Assembly: GCA_963402885.1 (NCBI GenBank)
Contig: OY727096.1
Coordinates: 33,833,820-33,897,819, forward strand
DNA: 64,000 nt
Reading direction: 5' to 3'
Source: Antedon bifida
Lineage: Eukaryota > Echinodermata > Crinoidea > Comatulida > Antedonidae
In this document: in pieces, positions 35,523 to 46,037 of the stretch
Layout: every line of letters starts with the position of its first letter
Numbering within the stretch: position 1 is the first letter of the stretch
The notes under the pieces: generated by a model
Database searches by the model: none
What the model saw: only the letters and a program-made list of their open reading frames with translations
Told to the model about the DNA's origin: nothing
Made by a program: the position numbers and the translations under genes

Positions 35523-37828
35523 TCTTTTAAAATTTGAAAGTCCACCAATTGTATATTAATATCAGAAAGTATTATTCAACCCAAACCAAGGTATATTACA
35601 ATAAATGGAAATAATGTTCCACTGATGGATGAATGAATGAAAAACCCAAACATACAAATAGATTCTTTATGATCAGATAGTGATTGGAAAGTGGAAAGAA
35701 TAGATATATATGCTTTAATTTGGGCATGATTGGAGTCGAAAGGAGAAATAACACTATTGTACTATTGCACTTATATCAAATTAATTAATTAAAATTATAC
35801 TCAATAGGATCAAGTAACCTCTATCATTGACACTAATATGGAGTAAAGCAAAAGTAATACAAAATTAAACATATGCTCACATTTATAATTTTAAAGTAAA
35901 GATATGAATTAATAATTACTGTAGGACAGTTTGGAAATTTTTAGTGGATTAGTTTGTTTTATTAAACTGTTTTGAAATCTTATTCCTGTAATGTTGGTAT
36001 TTAAGTGAGTGTACTTTAGTACTGGTGATGACGTGGGATTTACAATAAATTTTCAAAATTTTTTCTTAATATTTGTTAAAGTTATCCTTTATTTTTAAAA
36101 GTCAGTTTTATATATCATCATTTTTGCCTTTTCAATGCTTGGACTCATTCATTTGGTGAATGTTGGTTGCTATTTTGGAAAAAGGTGCGTTTTAAAAACT
36201 TTTTTTACATAACTTTGTAATTTATGTATTGTGTTGGCAAGGTCGTTCCAAGGTTAAAAATGAACATTCAGTGTTTGGACGTGTAGTTGCAATGTACTCG
36301 CTATCTTTTATTCATGGAATTATAAACTGGAAGTAAACTTGTGTACTTCGCTGTTTGTTCAACAGGACTTGTGGAAACCAATCTTGCAGAGGTTTTTGCC
36401 ACCATCCGAGTGAATTGCCAAATCTGCTCAATACATCCATAACAATTGATGTTCACAAGTTTTCGAAGGCAAACTGAACAAATATGAATACAGTCATGGC
36501 ATTACATCTATCTGCAAGAAAGTTCACCACAAGGACATGGTATTTAAATGTATAATTGTATGTCAGTATGTAATTGTTAACACTTTGGTTTATTCCCAAT
36601 TACAATATTCAATATTACACCAAAACAAACAGGTACTTGTCAGTTTAGTAACCATTTAAATGTACGGTACATGCCAGACAACATTCATAACACAAAAAAT
36701 TGTTACCATTAAGAATGGAGGTGAATATATACTGTATATGTGGAAATATTTGAAATATTAACCTACTACTGCACTCCCTGACCAATTTTATTTAACATCT
36801 ATATATTTTTTCTACACTGTTTAGTTGTTATATTTTAATGATGATTTATTTCTTGTCATCGATCGATGTTCAACAATATTACGAGTTACATTATTTGTTC
36901 GTTTTTAGAATGACGAATTTATTGACATCATGATACCGCATTCAATTTCTACAGAGGCCGTCTGTCAAAACTATGGTTAGTTTCTTTTTCACATCTTTTA
37001 CTAAGGTACGAACGCGCGCCCTCAGGCAATATATAACTGTACGAAAAAAAGACATAATTATATGACGTCACGAGTGGTTTCCAAGGAAAATTGATTACGG
37101 ATTCGTCGTAAATTGTTGCTGCAGATTAATTGTTGATTCGTAGAAGGGTGCCTTGTAATAGCTGCCACATTTATAATCAATTTAACTAGCAGTCGGCATC
37201 TGTTTTCATCAATAATGAGTTGTTTTTAATATTTTAAATAATTAAAAGGTATTCCGTGCACCTTTGGTTGGTCCTGCTGCAGTTGACAAAAATCTACAGA
37301 TAGCTCACCTGAAATATTACGTAAGATGGGTTTTTATTCCAAGGTACGTAATATTATTTATCTTAAGTGGATATATTTTACTTTGTATAATAATTTATGT
37401 GAGTTAGAAACATAAGTATGATTTAGAATATATTGATAATGTTATTGTGTTTTAAATGTCAAACTCGCCGTAGACATGTATGTTGCAGCTGCCGCCGGAT
37501 AGCTTATCTTGCAAGCAGTATTATGCGAACATCGTGCATGTAACCTTTTTGCGTCGTAAGAACATTTATTAATAAAATAATGACATGTTAAGGTAAACAA
37601 CTTAACTTCGTAAAATGTTAATGCAATCCGCCGCCGACAACTCAGTACGCTATGAAGAAGATGGACACATTGTAAATGTTTAATGTTATCATTTTATAAG
37701 CTTAAAGAGAATAGCAGTCTCAGTAAAAACAAAAAGAAAACACGGGATAATATTGTACGCTAAAGACCCACAGTCGAATAGGCTCTGATACGTTAATACT
37801 TGATTTATTTTAAAATCTATATTCTCGC
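35523..37828. other. Gap between DNAAF5 and the synaptotagmin-17-like gene
   Basis: The DNAAF5 3' UTR with AATAAA (35600-35605) begins here. The rest is low-complexity AT-rich DNA. A possible first exon of the synaptotagmin-17-like gene ends with ATG at 36973-36975 before GTTAGT; joined to 39908 it would give MTGSGILSKFSQF, in frame. This is a guess based on phase only. No other exon is visible. Confidence 0.35.
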
Positions 37829-38336
37829 CGACCCCTCCGTCACAACCACACCCCTCCGTCACAACCACACCCCCTTCGTCACAACCACACTCCTCCGTCA
37901 CAACCACACTCCTCCGTCACAACCACACTCCTCCGTCACAACCACACCCCCTTCGTCACAACCACACTCCTCCGTCACAACCACACTCCTCCGTCACAAC
38001 CACACCCCTCCGTCACAACCACACTCCTCCGTCACAACCACACCCCTCCGTCACAACCACACTCCTCCGTCACAACCACACTCCTCCGTCACAACCACAC
38101 TCCTCCGTCACAACCACACCCCTCCGTCACAACCACACTCCTCCGTCACAACCACACTCCTCCGTCACAACCACACTCCTCCGTCACAACCACACTCCTC
38201 CGTCACAACCACACCCCTCCGTCACAACCACACTCCTCCGTCACAACCACACTCCTCCGTCACAACCACACTCCTCCGTCACAACCACACTCCTCCGTCA
38301 CAACCACACCCCCTTCGTCACAACCATACCCCCTCC
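37829..38336. repeat. 17-bp minisatellite, about 30 copies
   Basis: Unit CTCCGTCACAACCACAC with variants at two or three positions (CCCTTCG, CACCCC). Because 17 is not a multiple of three, every frame cycles through the same peptides, which is why a 223-codon frame is open here; it is not a gene. The strand is C-rich with no G except in CCG. Confidence 0.95.
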
Positions 38337-38842
38337 AACTTGAGTGCACTTAATTTGGCTTGGCCAGATCATCACGTGTCAAAAGTGCTAAATTTAATAC
38401 AGTATACAGTAATTATAATGTATAAACACAGTTTATGCTTATTTCCGTATATTTGTATTATATTTTATTAGGTTATGGACTTTTTCCTTGCATTTACACT
38501 ATAATATAATTGTATTCAATTAGTAAATATGAACAATTTAAAACTAATTATTACTAAATAATAATTACGCAGTGTTTGAGGTCTATCTATGCGATGTAAT
38601 ATCTTATTACATGGCCTTCTGTCTTCTGTTCCTATACTTGTTCTAACAGTGGTTTTACTCATTAAGTCACTCCATCAGGAAGTTAAGTAACAGCTCGACC
38701 GTTATTAAACCAATGATTTGTTGAGTGTTATTTTTCATTAGCGTTCACATCAACGTTTCTGCCGCGTCAAGTTAAAGTGCATTAACGCGAATTTTTACTC
38801 GTCAAGGGTAAACAGAGATATACTAAGGTGATATAATTGTCG
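38337..38842. other. Intergenic or intron, nothing recognised
   Basis: AT-rich sequence after the minisatellite, ahead of a foldback element. No exon, RNA gene or repeat was recognised. Confidence 0.5.
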
Positions 38843-39003
38843 CTTAAGCGTGGTTCCCACTAGCGACGTAAGGACGTGACGCAACGTGAGTAATTTGACC
38901 AATCACAAGCGATGGATTATTCGAACAGTGGCTTGTCATTGGTCAACTCGCTTGCGTTGCGCGTACGTCCTTGCGTTGCGTCCTAGTGGGAACCACGCTT
39001 AAG
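38843..39003. mobile_element. Foldback MITE-like element, family B, copy 1
   Basis: Perfect 21-bp terminal inverted repeats at 38843-38863 and 38983-39003 (CTTAAGCGTGGTTCCCACTA and one more base). The interior is also nearly palindromic, with TTGACCAATCACAAGCGATG against CATTGGTCAACTCGCTTGCG, and many ACGCAA/TTGCGT words. No coding capacity. Confidence 0.85.
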
Positions 39004-39114
39004 TGATTTTACCAATCACAAGCGATGGATATTCTAACAGTCGCTTGTCATTGGTCAACTCGCTTGCGTTGCGCGTACGTCATTGCGTTGCGTCGCTAGT
39101 GGGAACCAAGCTTG
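39004..39114. mobile_element. Foldback element, family B, copy 2 (right part)
   Basis: A second copy lacking its left terminus follows directly on copy 1. It contains TTTTACCAATCACAAGCGATG and ends CTAGTGGGAACCAAGCTTGA. Confidence 0.8.
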
Positions 39115-39907
39115 AGTATTTCGTTTCCCAGGTCGATGTACAATACTGTATTACGCGAGATTTGTTCGCAGCCAGGATGACCATAGTGTGATTAACTAGG
39201 CCTATGTTGATGCCACATCGATCGTGTTAGATGTATTCTGTAGGAAAACATGATTAATGTTATAGTTGTGAACAGATTTCTTTCGATGTAAGATTCGAGA
39301 CGCCCTAATAATAAGTAGACCATCACTGAAAAACTAATTTATGTGTATTCATTCATATGTTACTGTTATTATTACATATTTAGTTCATGTTGTTAATTAT
39401 TAAATTGTCATATTTTTTAATAATTATAATTTGATTGCATTAGTTATTGTTATTATTATTGTATAAATCCAATGGCAAATTACTGAAAATAATGACAATG
39501 CTATGGGTATAAGTGGCTGGATATCAATGAAGATATAAAATAAGCAAAAAGCTAAATCAAAACAGACATAAAAAATAGCAGAGGTTTCGGGCAACACTAG
39601 CTCTTCATCAGTGTATAATTATACTATTGTATGATAGATGATGATCCTATAGGAGATGATTTGCTTTTTATTCGATAAAATATTAGAGTACATTTGGGAT
39701 TTCAGAGATTTAGAACAAAATACAAACCAATACTTATTTCAAACTATTTAGAACATTAGTATTGTATTTGTCAATTAGACGAAAGTGTTTTTTTCTCTCA
39801 CTTAAATTAAATAATAATATTGGCTTAATGCGCCCTCATCACACAATTATATTTATTAATCTATGTTCTGTATATTGTATTACAATAAACTTTGACTTTG
39901 ATTTCAG
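39115..39907. other. Sequence before the first sure synaptotagmin-17-like exon
   Basis: AT-rich. A segment near 39580-39620 (GAGGTTTCGGGCAACACTAG CTCTTCATCAGTG) resembles ends of dispersed elements but has no partner in this window. The acceptor for the exon at 39908 lies at 39898-39907. Confidence 0.4.
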
Positions 39908-42203
39908 ACTGGATCCGGTATTTTGTCAAAGTTCAGCCAGTTTATCTGCTGTCAGTCGTCGTCTTGTTTTCCTTGTGACTATTCTTCCCATGTTGACGAA
40001 GATGACGACGATGACGACGCATTTACCGATTCAAGAGACAGCTATCCGATCTGTGCCGAACCTCCTTGCCGAACAGTTCGACAGCCTTCGGTTGGCTCCT
40101 CTAGAAGATCTTCAAATTCCGATTCCCGTCGTTCGTCTACAGATCGACGATGCAGTATTCCTGCACCGTTAATCGATATGAAACCGATTGAGTTCTGGTC
40201 ACCAACGACCAATTCTGAAATGGTGCAGCCACGGACCCCAACGAGGCGTTTTGGGGCTGATTTTCATCAGTTTTCTGATGCTCAAATTGAACCCAAGCTT
40301 TATGGAGTACCGGAAGATGAAGACGATCTCGAAATTCAACATCTTGGAAAGATTCACTTTGGTGTTCGATACGATTTCACAAACGAACAGTTGTTAGTAA
40401 GAGTGGTGAAAGCGCGGGATTTGCCCCCGCCTGTTGTATATGATCCAGATAAGATTGATTTAGCTCATTCAAATCCTTATGTCAAAGTGTCTCTTTTACC
40501 GGACCAAATAAACTCGAAGCAGACAGTCGTGAAAGCAAAGACTCAATCTCCTGATTTTGACGAAAGTTTCCGATTCGATCTTGCGTACAGGGAAGCTCAA
40601 AGAAGACTACTACACTTGTCTGTTCAGGATTTTGATAAATATTCAAGACATTGTGTGATTGGTGAATATACCATGCCACTGGATGGAATTAATTTAATGA
40701 AAGGTGCATATATATGGAAAGCTCTTCAGCCTAGTGCGCATGTAAGTCACGCTTTCATAATCTTAAAACAAATTAAATAGCATGTTTTCGATAGTACTTC
40801 TTATATTGCAAAGGTCAACTATGATATAGCAAGACAGATTTACGAGAGAAATGAGATTATGACAATCGAGAATCGGCTCTTAAATTATTTATTTCAAACA
40901 CGTTTTTAGAAATTTTAAATACCAAAAGGTGAACGAACAACGCTTAATAAATAGAATATCAGTTTCAGTTAAAGTACAGATTAAAATTACACATAAAGTT
41001 ACCATTCTAAATGTGTGTACTAACTTAGTATGATACCAGGTCTAGGTAATGACGTAATGCCGTAAGCACAACGCAAGCGAGTTGACCAATAGCAAGCAAC
41101 AGTCAGATAATCCATCGCGTGCTGATTGGTCAAATTACTTGCGTTGCGTCCTTATTTGCGTTCTAGTGGGAAGAACCAAGCTTGAGATACGTAATACGAC
41201 TTTTAAAACTTCTTTTCTTATCTCTGTATACAACTATAGAATAACCCAACACGTGGAGACATTTTGGTATCTTTGAACTACCTACCAGTTGCACAGCGTC
41301 TTCAGCTTGATGTCATCAAGATTAAGCAGCTTCTTCAGACAGATATCAATGGCGGTTCTGGTAAGTACACTTCTTCACTAACTTAACGATGAAACAGATG
41401 AACAATTTTCTTCTATTTTCAAGTTCTCTGTCTTACTGTGTCTCTGTCATGTCTGATATTCAGTCAGATATTTTTGCATCATACATTAAAACAACAAAAA
41501 CAATGCTATAACAAATGTTATTTGTCTTTTCAGATCCTTTTGTTAAAATCCAACTGATACTAATGGACAAAATAATAAAAACGAAAAAGACTTCAGTGAA
41601 GAAAAACACAATTGACCCAGTTTTCAATGAAAGTTTTCACTTCAACGTGTTGCCATCGTCGCTGGATAAAATCGTGTTTGTATTATCTGTGTTGGACTAT
41701 AACTGTAAAAGTCGAGATGCTGTGACGGGACAGATCAACTTAGGCAAATACTCATCAGGTGAGAGAGAACCTTGTTAACCGTGTCTGATTGAATTTAATA
41801 GATCTTCTTTTATAAAAAAAACAGAACAGAATTTGTTTTGGTCAACCTGCCCCTTCTTCTTCTTCGTCGTAATTTAGTTTGGCCAATTATAAGGCTGTTA
41901 TTTTAATCAGGTATCATTTCCAAAATATTGTTACAATTTGTTTTGGTCAACCCTAACCCTGTATTTATTTAAAAGCGGGTCGCCCCTAACTTCTTCGTCG
42001 TAATTTAGTTTGGCCAATTATAAGCATCATTTCCAAAATATTGTTTCGTTGTCCCTTAACTTGTAGGTTTATCAGAAAACACACACTGGCTTCGAATGAT
42101 TGAATCACAGCGTTCACCTGTCGCCCAATGGCACGCACTCAAAGCACCAGACCAATGTGGCGGTCTCATCACCATGCAGACCAACCCATCCATGTCTTCA
42201 TGA
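39908..42203 (+). CDS. Synaptotagmin-17-like (B/K) protein, 5' exon uncertain
   Basis: Tandem C2-domain protein of the SYT17 group, which in vertebrates is a peripheral membrane protein of the secretory pathway without a transmembrane helix. Exons 39908-40741, 41240-41360, 41534-41758 and 42067-42203 give 438 aa plus a short unknown start. The N-terminal part has a Cys cluster (FICCQSSSCFPCDY) suited to palmitoylation, an acidic run, Ser-rich sequence, and the group hallmark PLIDMKPIEF. C2A starts about LGKIHFGVRYD and contains AHSNPYVKVSLLPDQ, with the usual Asp of SDPYV replaced by Asn, and DFDKYSRHCVIGE, with Cys in place of a Ca-binding Asp; calcium binding by C2A is therefore doubtful. 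C2B has NYLPVAQRLQLDVI and GGSDPFVKIQL and ends WHALKAPDQCGG. Two family B elements surround or lie within its introns. Confidence 0.93.
41045..41187. mobile_element. Foldback element, family B, copy 3
   Basis: Lies in the intron between the first two synaptotagmin-17-like exons. It contains CAACGCAAGCGAGTTGACCA and TGATTGGTCAAATTACTTGC and ends TAGTGGGAAGAACCAAGCTT, so it is a diverged copy of the elements at 38843 and 39004. Confidence 0.75.
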
Positions 42204-42215
42204 TTACACTCCACA

Positions 42216-42306
42216 TGGCGTCACTACACGTCATACGGCGTCACTACGCGTTATACGGCGTCACTACGCGTTATATTGCGTCACTACGCATCATATGGCG
42301 TCACTA
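42216..42306. repeat. 20-bp repeats just after the synaptotagmin stop
   Basis: About five copies of GCGTCACTACGCGTTATACG begin only a dozen bases after the TGA at 42201-42203. Read-through frames here (Leu/His/Arg-rich) are by-products. Confidence 0.85.
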
Positions 42307-42779
42307 CGGTCGTGACTAACGGTCCTCTACTACATAAACCGGTGATCATCAGGACGAGGATGTCGAACAACGATAACACGATGACAGCAATTATCTAACT
42401 TTATTAATAATCTTTGGCAGCGCGGATATCATACAACTCTGTGCTCAACATCTATATAATATTATTAGGATATACAGAATTCACAATGAACATTGTGGAA
42501 ATCACTATACAAGTTTAGTTGTTGACATGGAACACATGCACAAAGCAATACCTTACAACAATAACAATATATTATTGGTTTTGCGTGTTTCATATAAAAA
42601 GTTTGTTAAGAGTGCATCCAGTAGTCTACCAATAGGTAGTGTTAGATCATTGAACGATGTTCTATTTACCTCAACTTCGCCTTGTCAGCCAGTTTGTCAA
42701 GATTACGGTTCTCTACATTTAACGAATACCGTTAATATCTCCAATAAATAACGCTTTCCATTCAGTAAAACTTCTTTTT
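42307..42779. other. 3' flank of the synaptotagmin-17-like gene
   Basis: Probable 3' UTR. An AATAAA occurs at 42744-42749 (TCCAATAAATAACG). The 74-codon frame at 42527-42751 is not supported by any family resemblance. Confidence 0.45.
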
Positions 42780-45560
42780 TAAATGGCCAAATTTCGCCCG
42801 CATGATATTACTCATTTATTTTTGACATAACTGGTTACTATAACATGACTGACATGCGCAGAATTACATAACGTGTTCTGCGCATGATACTTCAACATGT
42901 TTAAAAAGTCGATGTTTTGGTCATTTATTTTTTAACATATCTGGTTACTATAACATGACTGACATGCGCAGAATTACATAACGTGTTCTGCGCATGATAC
43001 TTCAACATGTTTAAAAATTCAATGTTTTGGTCATTTATTTTTTAACATAACTGAAATGCGCAGATACACATAACGTGTTCTGCGCATGATAATTCAACAT
43101 GTTTAAAATGTCAATGTTTTGTTCATTTATTTTTGACATAACTGGTTTCTATAACATAACTTGCGTAGATACACATGACGTGTTCTGCGCATGCTACAAC
43201 AATATGTTTCAAAAGTCGATGTTTTGGTCATTTATTTTTTTGACATAACTGGTTGCTATAACATAACTGGCATGCGCAGAATTACATAACGTGTTCTGCG
43301 CATGATACTAAATTTCTACCCTTTTATTTTTCGACAAAACTGGTTACTATAGCTCTATTTTTTTTCGAAAAAATCCCTGTACTATATTACAGGGATTTTT
43401 CCAAAAAATGGCAAAATTTCGACCCTTTTATTTTCGACAAAACTGGTTACTATGGCTCTATATGATGATTTAAAGTAATATATGCGCATATATAGCCATA
43501 TTATTGCATAATAATTGAATTTTAAAAGTCGATATTTTTAGCAAAACCCATTATTCGACTCTGCGCATATTTATTATGCTATAGTAACCATTTATGTCAA
43601 AAAATAAAAGGGTCGAAAATCTGCCATTTTTCGAAAAATGGCAAATTTTCGACATTTTTACTTTTCGATAAAACTGGTTACTATAGCACAATTGACATGC
43701 GCAGAACACATTATTCGACTCTGCGCATGTTTATTATGTTATAGTAACCATTACGTCAAAAAATAAAAATGTCGAAAAATGGCAATTTTTCAAACTTTTT
43801 ATTTTTCGATAAAACTGGTTATTATAGCACAATTGACATGCGCAGAACCCATTATTCGGCTCTGCTCATGTTTATTATGCTATAGTAACCATTTATGTCA
43901 AAAGTGGTTACTATAGCATAATTGACATGCGCAGAACCCATTATTCGACTCTGCGCATGTTTATTATGCTATAGTAACCATTACGTCAAAAAATAAAAGG
44001 GTCGAAAATCGGCCTTTTTTCGAAAAAAATCCCTATACTATAGTACATGGATTTTTCCAAAAATGGCAACATTTCGACCCTTTTATTTTTCGACAAAACT
44101 GGTTACTATGGCTCTATACGATGATACAAAGCAATATATCCGTATAAAGTCGATATCTTGGGCATTTTTCGAAAAAATCCCTGTACTATAGTACAGGGAT
44201 TTTTCCAAATATTTCTAAATTTCGACCCTTTTATTTTTCGACAAAACTGGTTACTATGGCTCTATGCGATGATACAAAGCAATATATGCGCATATATTGC
44301 CATATTATTGCATAATAATTAAATTTTAAAAAGTCGCTATTTTGAGCATTTTTCGAAAAAATCCCTGTACTATAGTACAGGTATTTTACCAAAAATAGCA
44401 AAATTTAGACCCTTTTATTTTTCGACAAAACTGGTTACTATGGCTCTATACGATGATGCAAAGCAATATATCCGTATAAAGTCGATATCTTGGGCATTTT
44501 TCGAAAAAATCCCTGTACTATAGTACAGGGATTTTTCCAAATATTTCTAAATTTCGACCCTTTTATTTTTCGACAAAACTGGTTACTATGGCTCTATGCG
44601 ATGATACAAAGCAATATATGCGCATATATTGCCATAATATTGCATAATAATTGAATTCTAAAAAGTCGCTATTTTGAGAATTTTTCGAAAAAATCCCTGT
44701 ACTATGGTACAGGGATTTTTCCAAAAATGGCAAAATTTAGACCCTTATATTTTTCGACAAAACTGGTTACTATGGCTCTATACGATGATACAAAGCAATA
44801 TATTGCCATATTATTGCATAATTGAATTTTAAAAAGTCGCTATTTTGAGCATTTTTCGAAAAAATCCCTGTACTAGTACAGGGATTTTTACCAAAAATAG
44901 CAAAATTTAGACCCTTTTATTTTTCGACAAAACTGGTTACTATGGCTCTATAAGATGATACAAAGCAATATGTGCGCATTTATTGCCATATTATTGCATA
45001 ATTGAATTTTAAAAAGTCGATATTTTGGGCATTTTTCTAAAAAATATATATAGTATATTTTTCCGAAAATCGGCAAAATTTCTATTTTTGTTACATGCAC
45101 AGAATCACACAATACGTTCTGCGCATGTTATCTCATAAGTATTTTGAAAAGTCGTTTTTTGGTAATTTTTCGTAAAAAATGCCTGTATTATAGTAGAGCC
45201 TGGATTTTTCCAAAAATCGGCCAAATTTTGATCGTTATTTTTTTGCATGCAGAGCATTACCTCAACTGTGTTGTGAAAAATCTATATTTTGGTCATTTTC
45301 AAGAAAAGAATTTCTGTACTACAGTACAGGGATTAAGTACAGGGATTTTTCCGAAAATGGGTAAAATTACGATACTTTTATTTCATTACTGGATATATAT
45401 CATAATTGACATGCGTAGAAGGCTACCTCAACATATTTTAAAAAGTTGATACTTTGATCATTTATTTTTTGACATAACTGGTCACTATATCATAATTGAG
45501 ATGCACAGAATCACATAATGTGTTCTGCGCATGTTATCATTTCATTATGTAAAATAAATA
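42780..45560. repeat. Palindrome-rich composite satellite
   Basis: A 2.7-kb array between two convergent genes. The first part (to about 43320) repeats a unit of about 100-120 bp with GGTTACTATAACATGACTGA and GCGCAGAA...TTCTGCGC arms. The middle (43580-43990) holds inverted versions with ATTCGACTCTGCGCATGTTT. The last part repeats units of about 150-185 bp, each with a 30-bp palindrome centred on CTGTACTATAGTACAG flanked by AAAATCC/GGATTTT, then TTTTATTTTTCGACAAAACT and GGTTACTATGGCTCTAT. Palindromes lie near 43370, 44025, 44175, 44355, 44510, 44695, 44870 and 45320. No open frame or terminal repeats of a known transposon were recognised. Confidence 0.9.
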
Positions 45561-46037
45561 AATGGAAATGAAAATCTCAACATATTTTAAAAAGTGAATT
45601 GCGTAATAAGTCATTATAAAATAAGTTTAAATTAGTATTTATAAATATTATATATATAAAAATATTCCCTTTCACCGACAGACATTCAAATTGAAAGATA
45701 CTCTAATACCATTACCTTAAAATAATAATCTCTCCCAATTCACTCTGTTATAGTCTGAAAGAAAGATATAAAAATAGCGCCCCCTAAAAATTGGTACCGT
45801 TAAGGAATACCCCTCGTAGCGATTGGTACCGTCCAAACAATGAGAAGACGATAACATGAATGATGCGGCCATTGTGGTTCGACATCTAATAGTAATACTG
45901 TACATCGTGTATCATTATTGTCTTGTAGGGTGCTGACCTCGTGCTGCTGTGACCTTCGATTACTGAACCTAACGCCATCTAGCTATTAGTGCATATTGGG
46001 TGTAACAACTCTGAGTAAAATAAAGTAATTGTGGTGT
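45561..46037. other. 3' flank of the SLC5A gene
   Basis: The SLC5A transcript (minus strand) ends somewhere here. No repeat or exon recognised. The frame at 45717-45905 has no resemblance to a known protein. Confidence 0.4.

Noticed and set aside
37800-38471. Open frame of 223 codons, Thr/His/Pro-rich
   Set aside because: It reads a 17-bp minisatellite through all three phases; no family resemblance and no splice or start context.
42527-42751. 74-codon frame after the synaptotagmin gene
   Set aside because: No recognisable domain; it lies in the probable 3' UTR with an AATAAA at its end.
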